DNA of 64,000 bases, from NCBI RefSeq assembly GCF_963678975.1, contig NC_089276.1:25217059-25281058 (forward strand). The letters run 5' to 3'. This DNA comes from Dysidea avara (Eukaryota; Porifera; Demospongiae; Dictyoceratida; Dysideidae). Shown piece by piece: positions 36,901 to 47,948 of the stretch (positions are counted from its first letter, which is position 1; every line of letters starts with the position of its first letter). The position numbers were made by a program, and so were the translations under genes. The notes below the pieces were generated by a model that saw nothing but the letters and a program-made list of their open reading frames with translations, ran no database searches and was not told the DNA's origin.

Positions 36901-39761
36901 GCTGTTACCAATAATCATCTAGTTGGCTGAAATGTTAACTCTGTTGAGAAAAAATCCACTTTTAATTTTTAGCTGTTTTTCAGGATTCAGCTCAACGTGA
37001 ACATACTATAGTTTAATCATTAAAACGGCACTAAATGTCAATAGTAAACTTTACACAACATACTTTCCCGAGCCAACTCTCCAACACTCTCTTCAGATTT
37101 AGGCACATCTGAAATAACAGATTGTAAGAATGCAGCAAATTTTGTACAGCATATATGTACTTTGTATCCTTGGTTTAGCTGCCTCTCCATTGCTGTCTTC
37201 TACTTTAGATGTAATTGAAATATTAATGCAATACAAAATGGTACAAAGAAATTATCATACATAACGTAAAGTCAAGTATGATTACAGTGTACATGGAGAT
37301 GTGTGTTATTTAACCAAGAAAGCCATCAGTGTGACATTAATTAATATGAAGAGAAAACAGAAAACTTCTTTATGGCTCTGTGGCACCGTTACAGTTAATG
37401 TGAAAGTCATGACTGCCACACTTTGTAAGCATAGATACTCCACAATGCAGTATTTTCCAAAAGCGAATCACACCACTGCAAACAGCAAACTAAAATATGT
37501 ATTGAGCCCTGTCACATCCCTTATCCTACATTTTGTGTACAGAGACTATTCAGCTATCATGAAATAGTTTTGCACTATTATTATTGATTAACCTGTGGAT
37601 GGATCACATACAGTTGTACAAGCATATTGCTATCATAGGAGTGTCATTTAGAAAGACATCAGAGTATGGGTACAACCAACAACAATAGAACAGTCACTCG
37701 AATACAAAATAAGTAAAAAAAGGATGTTTACAGTATATCACACTTACATACTGTAATGCCACCCACTTCCCCCCATCAACCACCACCAATCTACTAATGC
37801 CAGTTGATCACTTTTTTCTTACAAAATACACTGTATATAGAAATTCTAGAAGGTTCTAAAAAAGTGAAAATGACTGTTGTACTACTAGAGAACAAAACTA
37901 CAAGATGTTCTTTGCTATATATGCCTTCAGAAAAGAAAGTAATTGCAAGCAACAATTTTTAATGGTTTTGCAACTCTCAAGACAATAGCTTTAAAATATC
38001 ATAATTACAGTACGTATTGCAGGGGTTTTAGCAGCTATTCAGATTCAATGCATGGATATTATTTATTGAAATATTTTAAGTGCCACAAAAGATAATAGCT
38101 GTATGCGGCCTTGGTAATTAAACATCGTCCTCGGGTCTCTAAATAGTGTAGAAACTGATGTCGACCCATTCTAAGTGATTGTAAAAATTTCCTAGGCTAA
38201 GAAACAGTGAGAGAAAGTGGCAAAACTGTGTGATAGCATTGGGATTTATCCTTAAGTGAGTTGATCGTGTCAGTGGCCACTGCACAGGCATGACATTCAT
38301 AACTATAGATAGTGCCAGTATCAAGTAGTTACTATGCCAGGCTAGAAAGACGCTTGTCTTGTCCAGAAAGTAAGCTATTAATAAGCAAACTGTGAGTGCT
38401 AGCATCAAGATTTATCCTTTTGAGTTTGTTGTGGCAGCGCCACACTAACAGTAAGGACATTTTGTTTTTCTTGGCTTTGCCGATTTTCATTTGATGAATG
38501 TAGTAAACAACCACAGGCTATACCACAGGTTACTAACTATTTAGTAACCTCAGAGAATATCTCGTAAAATTTTCTAAGTAGAAGAACACCTGGACAACAA
38601 ATGTGACATTTCCTTAGTCTCCCCAAGCCAGCTAGGTGTTAACAAAACAAACCATTTGGTAATTACAGTACATTTGATTAAATCATCTCCATAAAGAATG
38701 TGTAGAAAATACACAAACACAAACTAAACACACATACCTTCTGAGGGATACCCATGACTTTGTTTGACAGAGTGAAATTCTGTAGGAGAAACAAAGTAGT
38801 AACAGTTTTACCAAGAGTTTATAGTATGCAAATATTATGAACTCTTGCTTTTTTATCATAAAACAAGTACAAGTTATTTTCCAAGGGGGAAAGTTTCGTG
38901 ATTTTCCAAGGATTGCCAGCTATCTGTGATCTAGAGTAGCGTGGCAGGCCACTTGTCACCAATTATGCACATCTTGGCTTGTTACAAGTCCATACAAGAA
39001 GTAGTTGTTTATTTGGTTGGCACATCAAGGACCTACTTTCAATGATCAAGTACTATTTAAATTAACAGCTTTTTGAACTTCAAGAGTACATTCAAGTGAT
39101 CAAAACAAGAATGTTTTTTTTTATTTTTTTTTTTTATCAAGTTCCCAGTCACAAGTCACTACCATACTGTATGTACCACTACCAATAGTTACATAGAACC
39201 ATCTGTGACCAGGATCAAGATTTTTGATCGATGAAAGTGCACCTTGATTTTGCCTAAAGGGTTTTTGAATGCTCGACAATTTAACATATTTTGGTGAATT
39301 CTTGTGATCTAGCTTAATGGTCACTTTCTAGGACTTCTTGATTGCTTGATTCAGTGCAAATTTAACCCTTGGCTGCTTGATTCGACTTGATCCTGGTTGC
39401 AGATGGTTATAATTTTTTTGACTATTCCTTGTGGCGAGAGTTAATAACTCTTGCTTGTGAGGTACACTGTACCTTTCTGCAACTCCTGAACTACATGGTC
39501 CTGTGTTCTTGACCTTTTTAGTACTTCACAAAATTCCTTAAGAAATCCAGGGGGACTCCTTTCGAGTTCATCCACTATGATTCGGACCTTAGCGTTGGTA
39601 TCGGTTACAAGGAGTCCAAACTGCTGTTTAGCATAATTTCCTACTAGCTTTTGTGAAATGAGGTCATCAATGATATCTTCAGGCTTAACAGTTTTCACTA
39701 GATAGTGTCGTTTGTTCTTTAACACTTCTTGTTCTATTTCTTGCAATTTAAGAGGATCCAT
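33945..39761 (-). CDS. CARD-death-death adaptor protein
   Basis: Exons 39761-39473, 38779-38738, 37108-37064, 36405-36121 and 34231-33945 join in phase on the minus strand to 315 residues. Residues about 8-95 form a CARD: helical, with DIIDDLISQKLV, then a helix pattern ending in FLKEFCEVLKRS. Two tiny linker exons follow. Residues about 127-220 are a death domain (WKQLGLQLGLESYELDAI, then TWNDLIEAIK). Residues about 222-305 are a second one (HWYELGLELEIDETQLDII, TWNKVVSALDAAKL). Vertebrate RAIDD/CRADD has a CARD plus one death domain, so this protein has one extra. Expected role: cytosolic adaptor linking death-domain receptors or scaffolds to a CARD-bearing caspase or kinase. It is convergent with the Roc-COR death-domain gene, with 600 bp between stops, and head-to-head with the Dab-like gene. 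Domain identity is read from motif patterns and the partners are inferred. Confidence 0.85.
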
Positions 39762-39982
39762 ATCGATATCACTGCCCTAAGTACCGCGCAGGTGCTTATG
39801 AATGCGGATAACGTGATCTTCCTTAAAGAGCTCCACCCTTCAGACACGTGACTGATAAGACTCTACAACACTTGAGGTATTCTTGTCATTAAAAGTTAGC
39901 TGTTACATTTTATAAGGATTTGTTGTCTGCTAAAAGGCTAGCGTTATTCAGTATCATTTTGCTACAGGCTCACCAACCCAAC
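39762..39982. promoter_or_regulatory. Shared divergent promoter region (CARD adaptor / Dab-like gene)
   Basis: Only 221 bp separate the two divergent start codons, so the core promoters must lie here or in the 5' exons. The interval has a CACGTG E-box at 39844-39849 and no clear TATA box. Co-regulation is possible but not shown. Confidence 0.55.
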
Positions 39983-42900
39983 ATGGCTGCGCGCGCCTCG
40001 AGGAGTCAAACTATGAACCTCCAAACGCGTTTTGGTAAGTATGAAATGCGCAAGACAGTATTGTATTAGAATTGTGTCATATCTGTATGTATTCGCCGAG
40101 GTATTCGCAACATATGTTGGTAACTAAGGAGCCACGCCCCTATGGCATAAATAAATTCTCTGTATCTCGCCCACCGCCCTCTGTCAGCACTGAAAAGTTT
40201 GTACATTACTGTATTCTTCCATTAATCTTGCAGGCTCTTCATTCCTGGAGCTTAAAAGTAAAGGTACAAGCTTGCATAGCCGACCTTATTTGTAGCCATT
40301 GATGTGATACATCTTGATTTTCTGCTTGAGGAAGTAAATGCTGTTTATGCTAAAGCAAAAATCACAATATTACCACTCTTGTTTTAGTCTATGTAGCCTT
40401 CTGTTTGTGCATAATATTATGTACATTACTGTAGAAACATTGGCAACCAATCAAATTATGTAGGTCTGCATACATAATTATCACAAGCCGCCTTCAGCAA
40501 ATGTAGCTACATGTGTTGTAAACCGTTTTCTAAAAGCTTAACCATATTTCCTGAAGTATACAACACGCAAGCTAATGTGAAGTACAGTACTAAACACAAT
40601 TTACTCCATTTTGTAAAATTTGCGTTGATATTGTTTTGTGTTTTATAAGGCTAAACTACTTGGCTGCTAGATGTGTTATAGCTACTCTGATCACACATTT
40701 TATGATCTCTTTGCCATAATTATGTAGAAAATGGTGGAGACTACTGTCTCATGATAAGTTAATTGTATAGAATATTGTAATGAAACTGTCTGTGTAGGGA
40801 TTAAGGTTGACCCAAAGGTGAAGTTTGGTGGAGATGGACTTACCTACAAGGCTAGAGTAAGTTGCTTGATCTTGTACATAATAAATTATATGAAATCACA
40901 ATGCAATAATGATACTGCTAATTGTTTATAAGTACAGAGTTTGCTGGTATTCTTTTCTTGCAGACAAGCCGTCACACTTAGCTAGCAAATATAAATTTAT
41001 TGATGCACTTTTAGTTTGTAGGTAGTGAAGAAATAATGGACAAGTCAGGGGATAAGATAGCACAGGCTGCAATAGGAAGGATAAGGGTGAGCACTATTCA
41101 CATATAGCTGATGCAGATGTCAAATTGTATTGCTGCCATACATTACAGGCAGCTTGTCGAGAAGCAGGCGGTACAAAGCCTAAAGTGTTGATCAACCTGT
41201 CCCTCAATGGCATCAAAGTTGCTGATCTGAAGACAAAGGTATGGCTACATACTATAAGAGATTCTGAGGGGTTTAATTAAAACAATTAAGGATATATCAA
41301 TATGCTTTAGAAATTGCCTTTTAAGACTCAACACAGATTTATTGTTCTACAACTAGTAGTTATAACTTCAATGTCCAGATATTTAATTTCAGCAACTTTT
41401 TCTTGCAGGTATGGGCAGTCAGTGTACCAATACCACGACTGACATACGTTGCCAGAGACGCAGAAGATAGCTGTGTATTTTGTATTATCGTTGCACGAAA
41501 GAAAGCCGGATTCAAGTTGCTTGTGTACAAAGCTGATGCAAGAATCGTGAGTGTACCCTCAAAGTTATATGCATGCATCAATTCATACCTGTACTTATTT
41601 AGACGGCTCAAGTAGTACAGTCTGTTAGAGAGCTCTTTCAAGTGGTGTACAAGATGTATCAAGAAAAGAAGAGCAAATCAAAGCCAGCAGAGCCAAAGAC
41701 TACATCAGCCACAACCTTACCAAGGAATAACACATCAAACACTGAGCTTGTAAAGGCCATGTCAGACTCAAAGCTACTAGATGCACCACCACATTATCAT
41801 GATGCTATAGATCGTGAGTGTTTCAAACCTTTATGTACTGTTAAATCATTTCTACCCTCACAGCAACATATACAGAAATTGATTTTCCACCACCTGCAGC
41901 AGGTTAAGTGTTTATTGAAATACATGTATATACAACACTGTCTCCTTCAGGTGGTAAGCAGAGTAATCAGCCAACAGCTGCTGCTACTACACAATCAGAG
42001 GTAAGGATACATCAGAAATGCTACCAATTTAAGCAAATTGTCAATAATCTCATTATATAGAGTAATGATCAAGGGTTTTTGGTTGACTTGGGTTCACCAG
42101 AATATACAGTGAGTGTTGTGAATTGTCCATGGCCATGGTATGATGTATGCTATCCAACAGGAGCAGTCTCCTGAACAGACTCAATGGAGTTATCCGTCAA
42201 AGCAATACCAAGTCCCAACATCAAACAAACCTGCTTTCCCTGTTAACCAGTACCAAGTTTCAACTCCAAACAAGCCAGCCTTTCCTGTACAAACAAATGT
42301 AAGCCATTAGTTATAAAATATTGTACTTTAACTCTAGCTGTCTGTAGAAGGCACAACAAGAATGGAGTGCTTTGGATGCAGAGCTTGCTGACATTGCAAA
42401 GGTAGGGAAATGTTGTCACTGAATACATGGTACGTAGCTTGATATGATGTAGGAGTTGAGCTTGGTTGGCGGCGATATCAGCACTCCTGAACAACCAGTG
42501 CAGCAGCAGCCACAACTACTACGAAAACAGTCCAATATACGGCAATCAGCAACTGACCCATTTACAAATGATTTTTTCAACCAACCATTTACACCTGGAA
42601 ACAATGAATTTGGTCAATTCACTATACAAGATGATAGCATTGTCGAGCTTAGCAGTGCCGATCCATTCTCCTCTCCAGAAAAATCTGCAGTAAATGACGA
42701 ACAGGAGACAACTGATGACCCATTTACGGCTTTTGAGTTTGACAATGCCAACAAAGACAGCACTAACAAAGAAACTACTACAAATGAATTCGATGCATAT
42801 GATGCTTTTGCTTCAATAAGACACAGAGATAGCGCATACATCAGTAGTGCACTTGAACAATCACAATCAAATATTGAAACACCTACAGTGGCTGATCTGA

Positions 42901-43463
42901 TCGAAGACACTGGTCCAGAAAATATCATGCCTCTGGATAATTCTCAACCAGAGTCACCACCAAGTCTCCTATCTACAAGTACAGATCCATTCAGTGCATC
43001 ATTTACCAGTAGTGCAGTGGAGGAAAAGGAAGTATTAAGCTGGACTACTTTTGATGATGGTGTAAAAACATCAGAACCAATATATGCTGTCCCTGATAAA
43101 ACAAAGAAGAAAAAACGCTCCAGTATTGCATCACCAGTAGGTGCATTTGATGAGACATTGAGCTCGGTAAAGTCCACTGATAATCCACCTCCTTCGACTA
43201 CCAAAGTAAGCCAAACTGTGTCACCTTTGCAGCCTCCTCCGAAAAACCGTCGCAGCACAAATAGGAAAAATTCCAGACCCTACACTGTGTATGGTGACAG
43301 TGCACAAGTGAACACAACTCCCAAAGCAAATAAACCATTTGATTTGTCATCCATCAAGCCAAAAGCAGCTACTACCGACCAACTTGAAAACAAAACTAGT
43401 CAAGATCCTTTCATGGACTTATTTCAACGAACTGATGGTAACATGGACACAACATTCTTTTAA
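39983..43463 (+). CDS. Dab-like PTB-domain endocytic adaptor
   Basis: Twelve exons join in phase to 653 residues: 39983-40034, 40798-40856, 41015-41086, 41149-41238, 41409-41546, 41603-41813, 41864-41902, 41951-42000, 42061-42108, 42161-42298, 42348-42401 and 42453-43463. Residues about 25-165 are a PTB domain of the Disabled type (GLTYKARFVGSEEI, GDKIAQ, VLINLSLNGIKV, SVRELFQVVYKM). Such domains bind NPxY tails of receptors and phosphoinositides. The C-terminal half is unstructured and carries five DPF motifs (TDPF, ADPF, DDPF, TDPF, QDPF), the AP-2 alpha-ear ligand, as in Dab2. It also has proline-rich stretches (PPPKNRR). The predicted role is a cargo adaptor for clathrin-mediated endocytosis at the plasma membrane. 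Exon 3 uses the acceptor TTTTAG at 41009-41014; the later AG at 41020 would hit a stop. The Dab call over GULP rests on the block near LFQVVY. Confidence 0.87.
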
Positions 43464-43712
43464 CCACATGGGAAATGGAGTGCATAAATACTGACAGTTA
43501 TAACATTATAGGCTAACACTTAGTATATGTACCACTGTTATGTATTGTGTTTACTTTATGGTTTAAAATATATATTGTGTTGTACTATTACATACATCAA
43601 CATTCCTAGTACAAAACATAGCATTAAAAAGTTTTCACGAAGTGATATAAAACTAATTCGCCACCCAAAATATTGAAAACAAATTATTGAAAACAAGTTG
43701 TGCAACGTTTTA
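43464..43712. other. Tail-to-tail spacer between Dab-like and p85-like genes
   Basis: The 249-bp interval between two convergent stops holds both 3' UTRs. On the minus strand AATAAA (43714-43709) overlaps the p85-like stop codon. On the plus strand ATTAAA lies near 43623. No other gene is present. Confidence 0.5.
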
Positions 43713-46700
43713 TTAGTGTGAACTAGCTTTAACGGGAAATTTCAATGTGGTTGTAAGTAGTGGACTATGCTTGGTTAATTGGTTCTTCGAGTAGTGTACT
43801 ATCATATCTTTCAATGAGTCAAATTCACAGGGTTCAGCAAATCCATATTTCCCGCCTATCTTAAACACCTTCATGTGTTTAATATCTGTGTACCTATAAT
43901 ATTTTAGTATACGTAATTTCAATTTGTTTAATTTTACACACTGTGGTACAACAGTATTCAGTGTGAAACTTACTTGATATCTACTGTGTATACATGATTA
44001 GGGACCTTTGGTCTGTTTGTAGGCCTAACCAAGAATGTTCCATCCTTAGCATTCTTTAGCATGTCAGTTGACATTTCTCTGCATAGGATAAAAGCAACAA
44101 TTGCATGCACGCACATGCACACATACATACACACACTAACACATACATTTTATGATTCAGTACTTTAACAAAGTTATATAATATAAAATTGCCATACCTG
44201 CTAATATCCAAAAACCAATTTTTCTGGTCTAAAAATGCATCTGAACTACTAGTATGCTACAAAAAGGGAAAAAAAACAACTTGTATGAAATATACGTAAA
44301 CATTATTTATGTGAACAGCAGTACATAAATAAAGTAATACACACACTCTCGATTTGTATGATATTATATTTTCAAACATTCTTACATCTTTTTCTTGCTT
44401 GCCCGGACCAAACTGAGCAGAGTTAGATCGTGAAGGAGCACTACCTCCACTAGCTGACTGCGGTCGTGCATGTCGTGGCTGTACAGCAGGAGGACTAGGC
44501 TGTTCTCGTTGTTGTTGTTGTGGTATATGAGGAAGTGGTACTCGGCCCATGTGGATAGGTGATGTCATTGTTGAAGATCCATGTCGAGGTGGAGGTAGGG
44601 GTGGGTTTTCTATTGGTTGAGGTGGCAAACTGCCTCGTCCTCCATCACCTCTTGGACGAACAGCTACCACTGGTGGCATGGCTGAGAATGGCAAAGGTGA
44701 AATTGGTATTGTATCTTCATCATCATCTTCACTAAAAAAAACAAAACAAACAATAGTCTCATACATGTACATGCATGCTACACAAAACTAGCTTTGTATG
44801 TGGCTCAATCACATTTTTATATTCTCAACTTACACTTCATCATCACCAAGTGTATCCATGTTGCCATAAATCTCTCCATAAATGTCTTCTGTTTCTGTGT
44901 AGCTTTTCTCACTGACCTTCTGTGATATCTCTTGTTTGGTCATTCCCATATGTTGTAGAACACTACACAATGGGATACACATGATCATAGAGTACAGCCA
45001 GTACTGATCTCATGATGATGAAATGAAGTCTCACTGAGTGCTAATATACCTCAGTGCACATATGCTATAGTTATATCCTGTTACGAGTGTAATAACAAAG
45101 ATATTGTCTGAGTATACAGGATATAACTATATGAAATCCCAGTGTGCGGGAGTGTGCAGGAGTTTACGGATAGTAAATTAAGTTCCAGTTTGAGTTGACC
45201 GAGTTCCTGTTGCAGTGCTCAAGGTTTTGTCCGAATTATGTAGATTCAACTTCATAGCTACTGGAGAGACTGGCTATACACTGTAGTGAAGGGCTATACA
45301 CTGTAGTGAAGGGCGATTTTACGAAGCATCAGTTCCAGGTATGATTCTCCTTTGTCAGAACTTGGTATAGTAGTGTAGCATGGTGTGCAAGGGATAAAAA
45401 GACCAGCAAGTGGCTATTATTAGTCCTAGATATAAGTATGAAGCTAGAGGTTATTGAAAGAAGTTAGTTCTATCTTCACTATAGTGACCGCTGGGAAGTG
45501 AAAATCGACACTAGACTGTTCTTTGACATTAACTTTGTTGAACTATCACATTGGTAACTTACACTAGTGTTACTCTGTGTAAAGGATTGCTTGTTTTCTT
45601 GTAAGATTTAGAAGGTGTAAGTGCTGTACTGGTGTGTTTTAGCATTAATACTTCCATATTTGGCTCTTTGCTCCATTGGTAAACAATACGATCCGCGGTT
45701 GTTATGACGTCACAAACAAATTTTAGTGGCTCCACCACAGGGTGATAAGTTTTTTAAAATTTATTTATTTATTAAGGCTTTACAACACAAGTGCTGAAGG
45801 TCTGTAGGACACCTGGTCCTACAGCCTGTTTAAAGTTGTTACAGAAAGTGTGTTTGAAAAGGTGGAGAAAGGAGAAAAAAACCCATGACTGGACCTGGGC
45901 AGCCTCGAACCTGCAAGTTAGTTATCACTGGGAGATAACTAACTTATCGTACAGTAGCAGAGTCGCTCTGTCTAGCTGTATGGTAGTTATCGCCCAGCAT
46001 GGCACTCTGACACTCCCACACAATGGGATTTAAATACACACATACACCTCATGTACCTCAGTATACCTCATGTTAATAGTGTACATGCATACATACACAC
46101 AGACAGATACATGGAGTCTAGAACTGGAAGACTGAATAAGAAGCACAGTATTTGGTTACAAGAATCATCTAAGCCGGCATTTGCCATATAATTAAGAAAG
46201 CCATCACCAGAAGACAAAAGTGGTTTCTATATAGAAGCCCTTTTAAAAATACTTAGCCACCTGACCAATTCAAGATTGGCTCTTTTGACACATATCTGTG
46301 CTACATGGGCATGGCTGGCTATTAAGCAGTTAATGTTTTCAAGTACTCAAACTCTTGAACTCCCAAACTGGGGTGTACTCAATCAAACACAGATTGTTTT
46401 AGTCCTAATACACAAGTAAAATACATGCAATGCCAATATATATGGAGCCATTACTCTGTGAGATGTTGTTTTTCTCTTTGTAACTGCATGATCTCTGGCC
46501 GGAGTGTGTTCACCTCACGGTCCAGCTTCCTGTAGCTATTATTGGCCTCATTAAGACTAGCACTCAGTAGCCGAGATGTGTTATCAGCCTCTTCTACCTT
46601 CTGCAATAACCTACTCTTGTTAGCAAGTACCCTATATTAACAAAACATACAGCACTACTGCTATGAATCCTTACATAGTTAACATCAACAGAACACAGTA

Positions 46701-47879
46701 ACACTAATGAGTTGAACTTGTATACACCATTAGGTTTTCATTCATATTGGCTGTATAATAGAGGCTATATACATGGGGTTTTAATACCAGACCATCAGAC
46801 TTTAACAGAATAGTTACAGACGGAAACCAAAGTTAGGTAAAGTAATTCCTAGTGTTGTAACTTCATAACTTTTAAACAAATTTCAATACTTATTCTTAGT
46901 ATCCTATATATGTGATCATTAATATTCTTTACTTCATGAGTTCATGGCAAACAGATTAAGTTTGTGATTTTGCTATATATCAAAGCAATCAAGCAATATC
47001 CAACCCTTGTACACAGCAAGTTACGCATTTGACTCATACTTACGCGTTTTCCTCTCTCTGTGAAAGTCCTGGTAATTGTCTATCTACTATGGCAATCTGT
47101 TCTCTGAGTAGCTCTAGTATGTTATCTTGAGCAATAATTTTGGTGCGAAACTCAGCGATTGCCTGTAGTGTACACAATACATGTTGTATTAGTACAACAT
47201 CAGCTGGATTCCATTATTTGTGGCGCACACATGTGTATGCATGTACACTCGTGTGTGCATGTGTACAAACTTTAGTTGCTTCAGCATATTCTCTCTCTGT
47301 GTTCATGTAGTAATCATTTTTCTCCTCAAATGAAGTAGTCACATCAACCAACTCCTGCAGGATAGTGTCCTGGTTACGGCTTTCTGCAGTCTCTCCTTCC
47401 TCTTCATCCTAAATGAAGCACACCGTGGTTAATACAACACACGATACAACTACACAATACTTACCACAAATCGTGATATAGGACTTAGGAGGTGGGTATT
47501 AACTCTAGGGTTGTATTTGCCTAGTGATGTATGGTGGTAATAGTCTATTAATTCCATCACAGATGAAAATGTGTAGGGCTCAGAAAATCCATATTTGCCA
47601 TTGTTGTGGATGATACGTATAAGTCTGTTCTGGCCACCAATCCTAAAAATATCATATGATAATGTGACCATACATACATATATTCTATTTGCTCGCTTGC
47701 TCGCTCACTCACTCAAAGAGTAAGTGACAAACACATTTCACACATATAGTGTTACCTGACAGTGAGGGTATAGCCCTGACCATCTTGTGAATTACGCACC
47801 AAATATGTTCCATCATTGGTATCCTTTAACTTGGCAGTAACCTCATCTCTAAAAAATCATTATGTCAAAAACATTAACA

Positions 47880-47948
<69 letters not shown>

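Noticed and set aside
41022-41086. Acceptor at 41020-41021 for exon 3 of the Dab-like gene
   Set aside because: It gives an immediate in-frame stop. The upstream acceptor ending 41014 keeps the frame and the conserved FVGSEEI.
45880-45990. tRNA gene on the minus strand
   Set aside because: Only the B box is convincing and no cloverleaf could be drawn. It is attached to a SINE body and tail.
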